A DNA stretch of 64,000 bases from Methylococcales bacterium (GCA_028712795.1 JAQTPT010000003.1:1-64000); one strand, 5' to 3'. Counted from the stretch's first letter, positions 1-9,262 are shown. Made by a program: numbers and translations. The notes: generated by a model not told the origin, from the sequence alone.

Positions 1-70
1 GCTCATCCAGAACCTCGGAAACGCGTTCAAATTTCTTACGGAGGGTTTCAATGATCTCTTCTGTGCCCAT
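1..70 (-). pseudogene. 5' end of an ISAzo13-like transposase gene, cut by the window edge
   Basis: Reading leftward from an ATG at 70, 23 codons are open and give MGTEEIIETLRKKFERVSEV followed by LDE. This resembles the extreme N-terminus of ISAzo13-family DDE transposases, which start with a short helix ending in a Leu-Asp-Glu-Arg motif. The rest lies outside the window, so intactness cannot be judged. The family call rests on a short stretch recognised from memory. The element seems to end near position 125, directly against an IS6-family remnant, so it probably inserted into that older element. Confidence 0.45.
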
Positions 71-98
71 GCAGACATCATCTCTTATTCCTACAACT

Positions 99-125
99 TG
101 TTCCACTTATTTTTGGACAGGCCCT
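99..125. repeat. Probable terminal inverted repeat of the ISAzo13-like element
   Basis: The stretch upstream of the transposase start reads, on the minus strand, GGGCCTGTCCAAAAATAAG and runs up to the point where IS6-type coding sequence begins. Position, immediately outside the transposase leader, fits a terminal repeat. The other end is outside the window, so the repeat cannot be confirmed by comparison. Confidence 0.3.
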
Positions 126-359
126 AACTTGTTTGATCAGTTTTGTTAAAATACTCCGGGTTAAGTATTTGAATAACCTGATTGAACAGGATCACCGTTT
201 CATCAAGAAAATCATGAATCCCGTGACGGGATTAGCAGTCATTCATTCGGCAAAAGCAGCCCTGGATGGAATCGAAACCGCTCATATAAATCGAAAGGGG
301 GGAAGTTGCCTGATGAAAACAGACCCGCTTATAAACAGTTTATGGCTTTAGCAGGATAA
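126..359 (+). pseudogene. IS6-family transposase, C-terminal remnant with a frameshift
   Basis: The open frame from about 133 encodes VKYLNNLIEQDHRFIKKI and a later GIETAHINRKGG, the hallmark end of the IS6 (IS26/IS240-type) DDE catalytic domain, including the last catalytic Glu in EQDHR. After the poly-G run at 298-302 the original frame is lost: the family-like tail DENRPAYKQFMALAG is found one frame over and stops at 357-359. The gene therefore lacks its N-terminal half and carries a one-base frameshift, so it is dead. The missing half was apparently replaced by the ISAzo13-like element. A matching terminal repeat lies at 397-410. Confidence 0.75.
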
Positions 360-396
360 TTTTGTCCGCAGAGTGCAACTTTACGCGTTATGAATA

Positions 397-410
397 TTTG
401 CGACACAACC
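397..410. repeat. Right terminal inverted repeat of the IS6-family remnant
   Basis: TTTGCGACACAACC lies 38 bp after the transposase stop. Its reverse complement GGTTGTGTCGCAAA has the form of IS6-family ends (GGTTCTGTTGCAAA-type) and recurs exactly at 5958-5971 in the opposite orientation. A small hairpin with CCGGTG/CACCGG arms follows at 411-431. Confidence 0.6.
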
Positions 411-472
411 CCGGTGCCTCATTTTCACCGGACTGTCCAAATCTCAGTCAGGGCTAGTTTCTGGAATTGCGG

Positions 473-2050
473 TCACTTCTTCTTGCCAAACAGGTTTTTA
501 AGTTTTCCAAGCTGGCCTTTCGAGGCATTTACTGGCAGTTGCTCTACTTCCATAGCTGCTGGTTGAGTTACCGCTTCATCCTGTTTTGTAACTTCGGGTT
601 CCTGCTTAATATCACCAAAGTAATATTTTGATTTTCCATATCTGCCTTTCGCAGGGCTTACCGGAGGTTGTCCGGTCTGAACCGGCACTGGCTGAATTTC
701 AGGTTTTTCCAGTTTTGTTTCTTCTGATTTCAGTTTTGAACCAAAGAGGTTTTTGAGTTTTCCAAGCTGGCTTTTCGTGGCGCTGACTGTGGATTTTTCT
801 ATTTCCACGGACGAAGGTTGGGTTTCTGGAGCATCCTGTTTCGGATCCTCGGATTTTTGTTTTGAACCAAATAAATTTTTGAGCTTCCCAAGTTGGCCTT
901 TACCGGCATTTTCCGTTGATTGTTTGACCCCCGATGGCAGGGGTTGAATTGTTGATTCCTTCTGTTTTGTTTTTACGGTTTCCGGCACTGCTATTATTGG
1001 CTCCTGTTTAGTACTGCCAAAAAGGTTTTTAAATTTTCCGGTTACACCACCCAATTGTCCTTTAACCGGACTCACGGGCGCTTGCTTTATGTCTAATGGC
1101 GCAGGTGGGACATCTTCAACAGTCTCTTTCAAATCAATGGGCGTTTCTTTTTCTTCCCGCTCGATAGGCGCTGGTTGTGGCTGTAATTTAATTTGATCGG
1201 CTGGCCTGGACTGTTCAAGTTGAGTGATCTGGGCCTCTTTAGGATTTAATTTTACTTCCAATTGCGTTAATTGCTGCCTGGCATTAGCCAAATCAAGCGC
1301 TTGCTTTTCGAGCTCTGCGAGACGCGCCAATTCAGACAGGTGTTTTTCCAGCGTTTGAGATAAAACCTGTTGAGCTTTATCCTGTTGCTGTTGCAGCAGG
1401 TTTTTTTGTTCTTCAAGCGCCTGTTCCAGTTTAGAAAACTGACTGGTTTGCGTGGCCAAGGTTGTTTGCAATGTTTCAACTAATGCTTCCTTTTCAGCGC
1501 GTTTTACGGTTTCAGCCTGATAAGACTGTTGCAATTGAGTTTTGGCCTGCTGTTCACTTTGCAGGCGGGTTGATAGCAGGGAAATAACCCTATCGTGTTG
1601 TTGCCATAAATCTTCTGCCTTAATATCGTCCATTACCGGCAAAGGACGTTCGCCCAGATCAAAACGGGTTGCCAAAGATTGAAGAATTCCGGCAACCTGA
1701 CCATTGCGTTGAGAGAGCTGTTTTTCAAACCCTGCAGCCCGGTCAGCCTCTTTTTGAGCCAATAGCCTGGCTTGTTCCATTAGTCCGGTATTAGCTGTTA
1801 ATTCCTCTTGCATAAGCAGCATCTTTTGTTGTGCTGAATTAAGCGAGGCATTGAGATTTTTTTCCATTTCAATACGCGCTTTTTCACTGGCGGTATTCTT
1901 CTCCTTTAAGGAGGCAATTTTAATGCTATAAAGAGTGGCGGTCAGCAAGAAGACGGCTATTGCTAAGGCGCCGGCGTAAACGGGATTGTTAAGCGTCACT
2001 ATAAACCAATCTGAAAGAACGGCTTGAATGATGTGTAAGTAGGTTTCCAT
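473..2050 (-). CDS. Membrane-anchored coiled-coil protein with five C-terminal GKLKNLFG-type repeats
   Basis: I do not recognise a named family. The 525-residue product has one hydrophobic segment at about 24-43, so it is probably anchored in the inner membrane by its N-terminus. A long Gln/Glu/Lys-rich coiled coil follows (about 45-285). The last 200 residues are low-complexity Pro/Glu/Lys sequence punctuated by five copies of a basic-aromatic motif close to KGQLGKLKNLFG, near residues 329, 384, 426, 468 and 511; the fourth copy is degenerate (GRYGKSKYYFG) and the fifth forms the exact C-terminus. Spacing is 42-55 residues. The motif could be a short amphipathic helix or docking peptide shown several times; that is inference. 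The gene stands alone between IS debris and cobO. Confidence 0.8.
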   Translation of the reverse strand: METYLHIIQAVLSDWFIVTLNNPVYAGALAIAVFLLTATLYSIKIASLKEKNTASEKARIEMEKNLNASLNSAQQKMLLMQEELTANTGLMEQARLLAQKEADRAAGFEKQLSQRNGQVAGILQSLATRFDLGERPLPVMDDIKAEDLWQQHDRVISLLSTRLQSEQQAKTQLQQSYQAETVKRAEKEALVETLQTTLATQTSQFSKLEQALEEQKNLLQQQQDKAQQVLSQTLEKHLSELARLAELEKQALDLANARQQLTQLEVKLNPKEAQITQLEQSRPADQIKLQPQPAPIEREEKETPIDLKETVEDVPPAPLDIKQAPVSPVKGQLGGVTGKFKNLFGSTKQEPIIAVPETVKTKQKESTIQPLPSGVKQSTENAGKGQLGKLKNLFGSKQKSEDPKQDAPETQPSSVEIEKSTVSATKSQLGKLKNLFGSKLKSEETKLEKPEIQPVPVQTGQPPVSPAKGRYGKSKYYFGDIKQEPEVTKQDEAVTQPAAMEVEQLPVNASKGQLGKLKNLFGKKK

Positions 2051-2336
2051 AAATTTAGGTTCCTCAATAAAAAGATGTCGATACTGTGGAGATCACATGG
2101 GCACTTTATTTTTCTAATACGCCCCCACGCATTAACCGAATGGTATCCCTAAGAATCCGTCAGGGAAATAAAATTATCAAAAAGCCGGAATATTTATATC
2201 TTGTACGCTGTTGCTTGGTAAGCGGCTTTAAAGCTTTATTACGCCGGAGGTGGTTAAGGTCGCCCCTTCAATGATAACAATTACTTCACTGCACGCAGTC
2301 TTCCAAGCATTTAACTTGAGATGTGAGCAACAACTA

Positions 2337-2873
2337 TTAAAACTCAATACCCTGTTCAGCTTTAATGCCCTGCTGAAAAGCATGTTTGATCAGGGTCATT
2401 TCGGTCACCGTATCTGCAATTTCCATGACTTCCGGCGCGGCATTGCGGCCGGTCATAATTAAATGTAGCCAGGATGGTTTTTCATTGCGAATAAAATCGG
2501 CAATTTCCTGACCGGAAATCCACTGATAGCCGCAGCAATAATTGATCTCGTCCAGTAAAACCACATCAAACTCTCCGGAAAGTATTTTCTCTTTACTGAG
2601 CTCCCAAATTCCCCGGCTGGTTTTAATGTCCTGTTCAGGATTTTTGGTGTCCCAGGTAAAGCCATCACCCAACGCATGCCATTCAATATTATCGAAACGT
2701 TCCGCGGCCTTTTGTTCTCCTGTTTGCCATTGCCCTTTGATATACTGGATAACACAAACTTTCATATTCCAGCCCGCTGCTCGAAAAACCATGCCTAATG
2801 CACTGGATGATTTGCCTTTGCCTTCGCCGGTATTAACAACAACGAGCCCTCTTCGCCTATCTCTCGATTTCAT
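2337..2873 (-). CDS. cobO: Cob(I)yrinic acid a,c-diamide / cob(I)alamin adenosyltransferase (CobO/BtuR type)
   Basis: This enzyme transfers the adenosyl group of ATP to the reduced cobalt of corrinoids, forming adenosylcobalamin or its precursor. With the start at 2873 the product is 178 residues. It has the P-loop GEGKGKSS at about 16-23, the conserved GFTWDT segment, VVLLDEINY (Walker B-like) and the C-terminal VKHAF-like KHAFQQGIKAEQGIEF ending. An in-frame ATG at 2969 would add 32 residues unlike the usual N-terminal helix, so the internal Met beginning MKSRDRRRG is preferred, although its ribosome-binding site is weak. It is divergent from hemL, another tetrapyrrole gene. Confidence 0.88.
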   Translation of the reverse strand: MKSRDRRRGLVVVNTGEGKGKSSSALGMVFRAAGWNMKVCVIQYIKGQWQTGEQKAAERFDNIEWHALGDGFTWDTKNPEQDIKTSRGIWELSKEKILSGEFDVVLLDEINYCCGYQWISGQEIADFIRNEKPSWLHLIMTGRNAAPEVMEIADTVTEMTLIKHAFQQGIKAEQGIEF

Positions 2874-3021
2874 GAACCATTCCGTAATTTGATTAAATGC
2901 GCTGATAAATACCCCAGCCAATATGACGCACTCTTTTTCATAGTGAACGCATTGATCGCTTTCAATCATGATAAAGTTGCCCTATTCTTAACGGCATTCA
3001 TTGTAACCTTAAAAACACATT

Positions 3022-4302
3022 ATGACCGAAGCAACTGTTTTATTTTCTGACGCAAAACAAGTGATACCAGGTGGTGTCAATTCGCCAGTACGCTCTTTTA
3101 GCGGCGTAGGCGGCACACCGGTATTTATTGACCATGCCAGTGGCCCTTATATCTTCGATAGCTCAGGCAGCCGTTACATTGATTATGTCGGCTCCTGGGG
3201 GCCGATGATATTAGGCCATGCACATCCCGACGTAATTGCAGCGGTTAAACAAGCCGCTGACAAAGGCCTGAGTTTTGGAGCGCCGACTGAAATTGAAACG
3301 CAAATGGCCAAACGGGTTTGTGACCTTATGCCCTCCATTGAATTGGTCAGAATGGTCAGTTCCGGCACCGAAGCCACCATGAGCGCCATTCGGTTAGCCA
3401 GAGGCTATACTGGCCGTGATAAAATTGTCAAATTCGAAGGCTGTTATCACGGCCATTCAGATTCATTGTTGGTTAAAGCGGGTTCAGGCGCCCTGACTTT
3501 CGGCGTGCCCAGTTCGCCGGGTGTACCCGCATCTGTTGCTGCCGGCACGCTTACCCTAACCTATAACGATAGCGATTCGGTCAAAGCTTTGTTTGCAGAA
3601 ATAGGGGAACAAATCGCCTGTATTATTGTTGAACCCGTCGCCGGCAATATGAATTGTATTCCACCAGTACCGGGCTTTCTGGAAACCTTGCGTCAAGTCT
3701 GCGACCGCTATAATAGCGTGCTGATTTTTGATGAAGTGATGACAGGCTTTAGGGTCGGTCTAAACGGTGCGCAAGGGTTTTATAACATTCAACCCGATTT
3801 GACTACGCTGGGTAAAATTATCGGCGGCGGTATGCCGGTCGGCGCTTTTGGCGGGCAACGTGAAATTATGGAATGTCTTGCACCGCTTGGGCCGGTCTAT
3901 CAGGCGGGCACGCTATCCGGCAATCCTGTGGCCATGGCGGCTGGACTGAAAACTCTTGAATTAATTGCCCAGCCCGGTTTTTATGAAGCGTTGACTGCAA
4001 AAACAGAAAAGCTGACTTCAGGCCTGAAAGAGCTTGCCGGTCAAGCAGGCATCGCTGTGACCACCAATAGCGTTGGCGGCATGTTCGGCCTTTTTTTCAG
4101 CAAAGACCCGCAAGTGACGACCTTTGCCCAGGTTATGCAATGCGATCAGGCTTTATTCAAGCGTTTTTTTCATGCCATGCTGGATGCCGGTATCTATCTG
4201 GCACCCTCGGCGTTTGAAGCCGGTTTTGTTTCAGCCGCGCACAGTGATGAAGATCTGGATAAAACGCTGGGTAGCGCGGAAATGATCTTTAATCGTTTGT
4301 AA
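3022..4302 (+). CDS. hemL: Glutamate-1-semialdehyde 2,1-aminomutase
   Basis: A PLP-dependent class III aminotransferase that converts glutamate 1-semialdehyde to 5-aminolevulinate, the first dedicated tetrapyrrole precursor in the C5 pathway. The 426-residue length is typical. Visible landmarks are the N-terminal [12 protein letters not shown] signature, SSGTEATM at 113-120, [16 protein letters not shown] and the PLP lysine K265 in [17 protein letters not shown]. The gene is complete and lies 12 bp before rmuC, suggesting co-transcription. A methanotroph needs heme for its cytochromes, so a housekeeping role is expected. Confidence 0.97.
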   Translation: MTEATVLFSDAKQVIPGGVNSPVRSFSGVGGTPVFIDHASGPYIFDSSGSRYIDYVGSWGPMILGHAHPDVIAAVKQAADKGLSFGAPTEIETQMAKRVCDLMPSIELVRMVSSGTEATMSAIRLARGYTGRDKIVKFEGCYHGHSDSLLVKAGSGALTFGVPSSPGVPASVAAGTLTLTYNDSDSVKALFAEIGEQIACIIVEPVAGNMNCIPPVPGFLETLRQVCDRYNSVLIFDEVMTGFRVGLNGAQGFYNIQPDLTTLGKIIGGGMPVGAFGGQREIMECLAPLGPVYQAGTLSGNPVAMAAGLKTLELIAQPGFYEALTAKTEKLTSGLKELAGQAGIAVTTNSVGGMFGLFFSKDPQVTTFAQVMQCDQALFKRFFHAMLDAGIYLAPSAFEAGFVSAAHSDEDLDKTLGSAEMIFNRL

Positions 4303-4314
4303 TCCCGACAGAGA

Positions 4315-5637
4315 ATGGACTTCATAAACAATATACCTCCTCTCGCATTGTTCTTTACCGGTTTATTGGCGGGCGCATTATTAACGCGCCTGCTCAATGC
4401 CAAAGATAAGACCACTATTGCAAAACTCTCGCTCGATCTTGCCGTATCGGAAGAGAAATTAAAGCAGTTTCAAATTAAGGAATCTGAATTCAGGCAGTTG
4501 CAACAACTCTATGTAGAAACCAAAACAAAAAATGCCGAATTGCAAACGCGGATGCATGAGCAGCTAAAAAACTCGGAAGAAAAATTAGCCTTATTAAAAG
4601 ATACAGAGATCCGGCTGAATAATCAGTTTGAGAATTTGGCCGGTAAAATTTTCGATGAACGCAACCGGCAATTTACTGAGCATAACAAAACCAGTCTGGA
4701 TCATATCGTTAAGCCGTTGCGCGAACAGCTTGGCGAATTCAAGCAACGCATAGAAACGGTTTACGACAATGAAAACAAAGACCGCATTTCCCTGCGCGAG
4801 GAAATTGTTTCGTTAAGACGCGATACCGCGCAAATGAACCAGGAAGCACTCAATCTGACCCGTGCTTTAAAGGGCGATAAAAAAACCCAGGGCAACTGGG
4901 GCGAAATGATCCTGGAAACGGTACTGGAAAAATCGGGGCTGCGGAAAGGCATAGAGTACGAAACGCAGGGGGCATTCCGGGATGAAAATAACGCACTGTT
5001 CAAGCCTGATGTGATCGTCCGTCTGCCTGAAGACAAGGACATCATTATTGATTCCAAAGTATCCTTGCTGGCTTATGAGCGCCACTGCTCAACCGAGGAT
5101 GACGCGGAACGCATCGCTGCGTTGAAGCAGCATACTGAAGCAGTGCGGACACACATCAAAAGCTTGAGCAGCAAAGACTACTCCGGCTTGAAAGGTCTGC
5201 GATCACTGGATTTTGTATTGTTATTCATGCCGATTGAAGCCGCCTTTATCGCCGCATTTCAGGCCGATGAACGCTTATTTACCGACTCCTTTGAGCATAA
5301 AATAATCGTCGTCACACCCACCACGTTACTGGCAACCTTACGCACGATCGAAAATATATGGCGCTATGAACGTCAGAACGAAAATGCACGTGCGATTGCC
5401 GATAAAGCCGGTATCGTTTATGACAAAATTCGTGGCTTCGTAGAAGACCTGGATAAACTGGGCAAGCAATTAAGCACCGTTCATACGACTTATGACGGTG
5501 TTATGAATAAGCTCACCCAGGGCCACGGCAATTTGATCCGTCAGGCGAGCAGCTTTGTTGATCTGGGCGTTAAGGTCAAGAAAACAATCCCCAAGAGTAT
5601 GATTGAACAGGCGGGAATTGAAACGGACGACGGATAA
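4315..5637 (+). CDS. rmuC: DNA recombination protein RmuC
   Basis: Belongs to the RmuC family, linked in E. coli to limiting recombination at inverted repeats; its predicted nuclease-like fold is from the literature, not proven here. The 440-residue product has a short N-terminal membrane segment (about 8-24), a coiled coil (about 30-200), and the conserved RmuC core with GNWGEMILETVLEKSGLRKG and the PDVIVRLPEDKDIIIDSK(V/S) active-site-like stretch, then LLFMPIEAAF and TPTTLLATLRTI. It follows hemL by 12 bp and is followed by a hairpin terminator. Confidence 0.93.
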   Translation: MDFINNIPPLALFFTGLLAGALLTRLLNAKDKTTIAKLSLDLAVSEEKLKQFQIKESEFRQLQQLYVETKTKNAELQTRMHEQLKNSEEKLALLKDTEIRLNNQFENLAGKIFDERNRQFTEHNKTSLDHIVKPLREQLGEFKQRIETVYDNENKDRISLREEIVSLRRDTAQMNQEALNLTRALKGDKKTQGNWGEMILETVLEKSGLRKGIEYETQGAFRDENNALFKPDVIVRLPEDKDIIIDSKVSLLAYERHCSTEDDAERIAALKQHTEAVRTHIKSLSSKDYSGLKGLRSLDFVLLFMPIEAAFIAAFQADERLFTDSFEHKIIVVTPTTLLATLRTIENIWRYERQNENARAIADKAGIVYDKIRGFVEDLDKLGKQLSTVHTTYDGVMNKLTQGHGNLIRQASSFVDLGVKVKKTIPKSMIEQAGIETDDG

Positions 5638-5641
5638 AAAG

Positions 5642-5668
5642 AAGGCGCTTGTAACTTAAGCGCCTTTT
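5642..5668 (+). terminator. Rho-independent terminator after hemL-rmuC
   Basis: Nine-bp stem AAGGCGCTT / AAGCGCCTT with a 7-nt loop starts 4 bp after the rmuC stop codon and runs into TTTT. The T tract is short, so strength is moderate. Confidence 0.7.
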
Positions 5669-5956
5669 GAGGAGTGACACACAGGAGAGAATACATATAT
5701 GTACTAAGCAGTTGTTGTGCCAATATTGTATTCACCCCTATTCAATAAGCCGGGCACGGACTGTCGGTAGTAATTTTATTCATGTTTGCACAATATTTTG
5801 CTCTATTTTAAGCGGCAATAGCGGCAACAGCTTGCCAAATTGGTGCATTAGAGGGGGTTAATACGTAGCTGCATTGCTTAAATGACGGAAGATTAAGGTG
5901 GGCTGTAAATACCGTGCAAAATTTCAACTACAGCAAAATTGAACACAAGACACATC
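5669..5956. other. Intergenic stretch without a supported gene
   Basis: No plausible coding frame with a ribosome-binding site is seen. It contains a short ACATATATGT palindrome near 5692 and ends at an IS6-type terminal repeat, so part of it may be insertion-scar sequence. Confidence 0.4.
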
Positions 5957-5971
5957 GGGTTGTGTCGCAAA
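5957..5971. repeat. Solitary IS6-type terminal repeat
   Basis: GGGTTGTGTCGCAAA is the exact inverse complement of the repeat that closes the IS6 remnant near 397-411. It is oriented as the left end of an element that should extend rightward, but only about 20-30 bp of possible element sequence follow before a truncated chromosomal gene begins. Confidence 0.55.
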
Positions 5972-5981
5972 GTTTTCGAAA

Positions 5982-6341
5982 TCAGACCCGGAGGTAAAAA
6001 TGCCGGATCACTAGCCTCACCTTAGGCGCTATCACCCTCTCGGCGATGACTAAAAGGGGGATTGAGATTAAAAACCGGGTATGCGTAACAAAATCATGCA
6101 AAAAAGGTATTTGCACGGTGCCTCCAAGCAGCAAACCGGACTTGGCCGACAAAATCAGCAGTGGTAGCCAACTGATCACCACCAGTACAACCAGACGTAA
6201 ACCGATAGACTTTGGATCTGGTTTGTTAAGACCCACAAGGCTAAGGCCCTGGTCAAAAGGACCACCATTGATTATGGAAAATTCGAGAGGGTTAGCCGAT
6301 TGATTTTGGTTTATGTTTGATAACTCCGAAGTCGTTACTCA
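5982..6341 (-). pseudogene. N-terminal fragment of a conserved multi-spanning membrane protein
   Basis: Minus-strand codons from about 6341 give a hydrophilic lead (LEFSIINGGPFDQGLSLVG) followed by GLNKPDPKSIGLR and two strongly hydrophobic segments (VVLVVISWLPLLILSAKSG; RFLISIPLLVIAERVI). This matches the start of a family of uncharacterised bacterial membrane proteins that I recall only by sequence style, not by name. The frame breaks off after VIRHF and stops at 5982, next to the IS6-type terminal repeat, so the 3' part was lost by insertion and deletion. No good start codon remains upstream; a GTG at 6236 is the only start within the open frame. Confidence 0.55.
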
Positions 6342-6524
6342 GCGTTCTGGTTTTCCGGGGTCCCTGCGAGGGAAGCGATGCCTGGAGATCATAACAAATA
6401 TAGGCAACCGTTAATTAAATTGGCCTGCCGGTATCCGCCAGATACCTGAACCGCCAACGATTGCCATGAAATCTGATAGACTCATTTCAGAGGCAATAGT
6501 AGCGGTCAATTTTATACGACAGAA

Positions 6525-7541
6525 TCAATAGACTTTCATGATTCCGCTCTGAACCTGATAATCATAAGGAGCATTACTCGTCACGGGAACCTCTACAGCG
6601 CCAAGCAGGTACCAGTTTTGGCCCAGGTGGGTTCTAAAACCGGGCGTCATTGACACAAAGGTATTACTGGACGTACCGCGATTGTCTATCGGCTGTCTAA
6701 CGATGGTCGAAACGTACCAGACCATATCACCGGCCGGCGTGAAATCATGCGGAGTGAAGTAATAACCTACCGCCAGGTTGGCTTCAAAGAATGAACGCGC
6801 GCCTGACCGGGTAATATCGCCACTGTACGGAATTTCAAAACCTGCGCCGCCCCTTACAACAAGGCCCTTCCATGAGTTGGCCCAAAACTGGTACTTCGGC
6901 CCTATGGATGCTACATGGTTACCGTTGAAAACGTCTCCGGTGGGGGTGCGGAAGGCTAGGCTGAAAAGTTGCGTCACATTCTTGGATTCGGAAAGAATAA
7001 TGCGGGGTGAAATCGTAAAGTCGCCAAAATTCGTTTCTGAATTTCTGCCAGTGGCTCCAGGAGTTGAGGTCATTATGGGAATATCGGTTTGTATCTCCAT
7101 GCGCTGATTGAGTGGCGTATAACTTATGAGGTCGTTGTTGTACCCGTCGCCACCATTAATGCCGTGCTGCCAGCCGAAAGTGGCAATACTCAAGCGGTAG
7201 AAAACGCCATCATAGGCGTTTAACCAACCCTGGCGCGGTGCGCCGCCACCGCCATTCGGGGGACTGGACCAAGATTTGCCCCAGCCTTTGCTGAACATGT
7301 TGCTGTAAGAAAGTTCTTGCCAGTTTTTGGCCGCTTCATCGGAATATACATCGCCTGTCACCGATTCGGTGACCACCTCTGCAAAGCTGTTTTTCTTTTC
7401 TGCTGTTATAGGAACGCCCTGATCATCAACCAAATCTTGTGCGTTGATTTCACCACTGGCCGCAAGCAGGGCGACGAGGCCAAGGCATGCCGCAGGGGAA
7501 AAGATATTTCTAATCTTTTTTGGACTTCGTTCATTTTTCAT
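6525..7541 (-). CDS. Outer-membrane beta-barrel protein of unknown substrate
   Basis: The 338-residue product starts with a basic stretch and hydrophobic signal peptide ending near INA-QD, so export is predicted. The mature part is rich in alternating aromatic strands and Gly/Asn/Ser turns (for example YRLSIATFGWQHGINGG, YFTPHDFTPAGDMVWYV) and ends in QSGIMKVY; the final Tyr resembles a barrel signature. It looks like the family of barrel proteins annotated as putative transporters or phenol-degradation MetA-like proteins; no specific substrate can be assigned. An upstream in-frame codon at 7592 would put sequence before the signal peptide, so 7541 is chosen. A strong terminator structure lies only 16 bp before the start codon. 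Confidence 0.75.
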   Translation of the reverse strand: MKNERSPKKIRNIFSPAACLGLVALLAASGEINAQDLVDDQGVPITAEKKNSFAEVVTESVTGDVYSDEAAKNWQELSYSNMFSKGWGKSWSSPPNGGGGAPRQGWLNAYDGVFYRLSIATFGWQHGINGGDGYNNDLISYTPLNQRMEIQTDIPIMTSTPGATGRNSETNFGDFTISPRIILSESKNVTQLFSLAFRTPTGDVFNGNHVASIGPKYQFWANSWKGLVVRGGAGFEIPYSGDITRSGARSFFEANLAVGYYFTPHDFTPAGDMVWYVSTIVRQPIDNRGTSSNTFVSMTPGFRTHLGQNWYLLGAVEVPVTSNAPYDYQVQSGIMKVY

Positions 7542-7556
7542 GATTTTTCTCTTAAA

Positions 7557-7590
7557 TAATAAAAAAAGAGCCCGGCAAAACCAAGCGGGC
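7557..7590 (-). terminator. Rho-independent terminator downstream of rhlE, abutting the next start codon
   Basis: On the minus strand GCCCG, an 11-nt loop and CGGGC are followed by TC and seven Ts. It would end transcription from the helicase gene, but it also sits in the leader of the barrel-protein gene, whose ATG is at 7541. Confidence 0.75.
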
Positions 7591-7709
7591 ATACAAAGCT
7601 TTAACTAACTGGCAATCTCCTTCTATTTGTGATTGATGGATTTCCTGGAACTTGAACAGCGATTGTTTTCATTTACTGGCACAACATTTTAACTGTTACC
7701 CCGTAACTA

Positions 7710-9029
7710 TCAACCCTTTCCCCTTGAACCCGAGCGCCCTTTGCCTCTTGATTCGATTCGTTTACCGTCAGTCCTTTTACTGTCAGCCGCCTTTGCGCCA
7801 TGAGCCGCTGGCTTTTTCGCATGCCTGAAATCTTTTTTCCCCGTAACTTTATTGGCCGCGTTCTTTTTAGGCGCATCCATAACCTTCAGGGAAACCGGCT
7901 CGTACCCGGTATCTGCAACACGCGGAATTTGCCGCTTGAGCAGTTTCTCAATTTCCACCAGAAACCAGGCTTCTTCAGGACTAACCAAAGACAAAGCTTC
8001 ACCGCTTAAACCCGCCCGTCCAGTGCGGCCAATGCGGTGGATATAATCTTCCGGAACTTGCGGCAAGTCGAAATTCACCACATGCGGCAACTCATCAATA
8101 TCCAGCCCGCGCGCGGCAATATCGGTGGCGACCAGCACAGACACCTTGCCTGCTTTAAAGTATTCCAACGCCTTATTGCGCGCGCCCTGGGTTTTGTCGC
8201 CATGCAACGCCACTGTGCGAATGCCGTCCTCAATCAACTGTTTTTCCAGACGATCAGCGCCATGTTTGGTGCGCACAAATACCAGCACTTGCTTCCAATT
8301 ATTGCTGCCAATCAGGTAGGACAGCAATTCGCGCTTATGCTCGCGGCCTATGCCGTAAACCCGCTCCGTGACATTTTCAGCGGTGGCGTTTTGCTTGGCC
8401 ACTTCAACTTCAACGGGATTGTTCAACATCTGCGCCGCCAGCGATTTGATCGCATTCGGTACGGTCGCGGAAAATAACAGGCTCTGCCGTTTTTTGGGAA
8501 TCAGCGCCATGATTTGCTTAATATCGGGCAGAAACCCCATATCCAGCATACGATCCGCTTCGTCCAGCACCAGTATTTCCACATTGGAAAGGTTAATATT
8601 ACGCTGCTGCACATGGTCAATCAACCGCCCCGGCGTCGCCACCACGATGTCACAACCCCGTCTTAACTGGCGTGTCTGTATGCCGATACTGGCGCCGCCC
8701 ACGATCGCCTCGGCATGCAAAGGCAAATGCGCGCCATAGGTTTTTACGCTTTCATGCACCTGAGCGGCTAATTCACGGGTTGGCACTAAAATGAGGGCGC
8801 GGACGCAATGCGGTTTTTGATGGGGGTCATGATTTTCCGCGAGCCGTTGCAATAACGGCAAGGTAAAACTGGCGGTTTTTCCGGTGCCGGTTTGTGCGCC
8901 TGCCAACACGTCCTTGCCGTCGAGGATCAAGGGAATGGCTTTTTGTTGGATCGGAGTAGGCGTAATGTAGCCTTGGCCGGCCACCGCGTTAAGGAGGGGC
9001 CCGGTTAATCCGAGTTGTTCGAAAGTCAT
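7710..9029 (-). CDS. rhlE: DEAD-box ATP-dependent RNA helicase, RhlE type
   Basis: Unwinds short RNA duplexes in ribosome assembly and RNA turnover. The 439-residue protein shows the Q motif ([22 protein letters not shown]), Walker [54 protein letters not shown], and the C-terminal helicase lobe with [13 protein letters not shown] and [11 protein letters not shown] basic Lys/Arg/Gly-rich tail of about 70 residues follows, usual for RhlE-type proteins and probably RNA-binding. The gene is single, with a leader of roughly 250 bp upstream that may carry its promoter and ends in its own terminator. Confidence 0.92.
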   Translation of the reverse strand: MTFEQLGLTGPLLNAVAGQGYITPTPIQQKAIPLILDGKDVLAGAQTGTGKTASFTLPLLQRLAENHDPHQKPHCVRALILVPTRELAAQVHESVKTYGAHLPLHAEAIVGGASIGIQTRQLRRGCDIVVATPGRLIDHVQQRNINLSNVEILVLDEADRMLDMGFLPDIKQIMALIPKKRQSLLFSATVPNAIKSLAAQMLNNPVEVEVAKQNATAENVTERVYGIGREHKRELLSYLIGSNNWKQVLVFVRTKHGADRLEKQLIEDGIRTVALHGDKTQGARNKALEYFKAGKVSVLVATDIAARGLDIDELPHVVNFDLPQVPEDYIHRIGRTGRAGLSGEALSLVSPEEAWFLVEIEKLLKRQIPRVADTGYEPVSLKVMDAPKKNAANKVTGKKDFRHAKKPAAHGAKAADSKRTDGKRIESRGKGRSGSRGKG

Positions 9030-9245
9030 TTAAAACCTCTGATAAAAAGCCCGTCTGTTATCAATTTGATAATGGCGCTTTTAGAAATGAGTTACAAACA
9101 AGCATTATACGGTAAAAATTGCTTTCACCTTGAACTGTGCTGATTGAAGCAGCAAACCCATTATGACATGACTTATTAAGCATCTATTGCGGGCTAACCG
9201 CGGGACTAAAGAAGCTTTGTGTCCTCCGTCCTCTCCCGGAACGTG

Positions 9246-9262
9246 GTGCGCAGGATGCGCAC
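9246..9262. repeat. Small hairpin downstream of ftsH
   Basis: GTGCGC AGGAT GCGCAC forms a perfect 6-bp stem about 25-40 bp past the ftsH stop. It lacks a T tract, so it is more likely an mRNA 3'-end stabiliser or a chance palindrome than an intrinsic terminator. Confidence 0.35.

Noticed and set aside
2051..2336. Short plus-strand frames between the coiled-coil gene and cobO
   Set aside because: Compositionally random and without start signals; the region is better read as the intergenic/promoter space of the coiled-coil gene.
411..5957. A composite transposon between the two IS6-type repeats, carrying cobO, hemL and rmuC
   Set aside because: The genes inside are ordinary chromosomal housekeeping genes and the neighbouring IS copies are both broken; independent insertions explain the repeats better.
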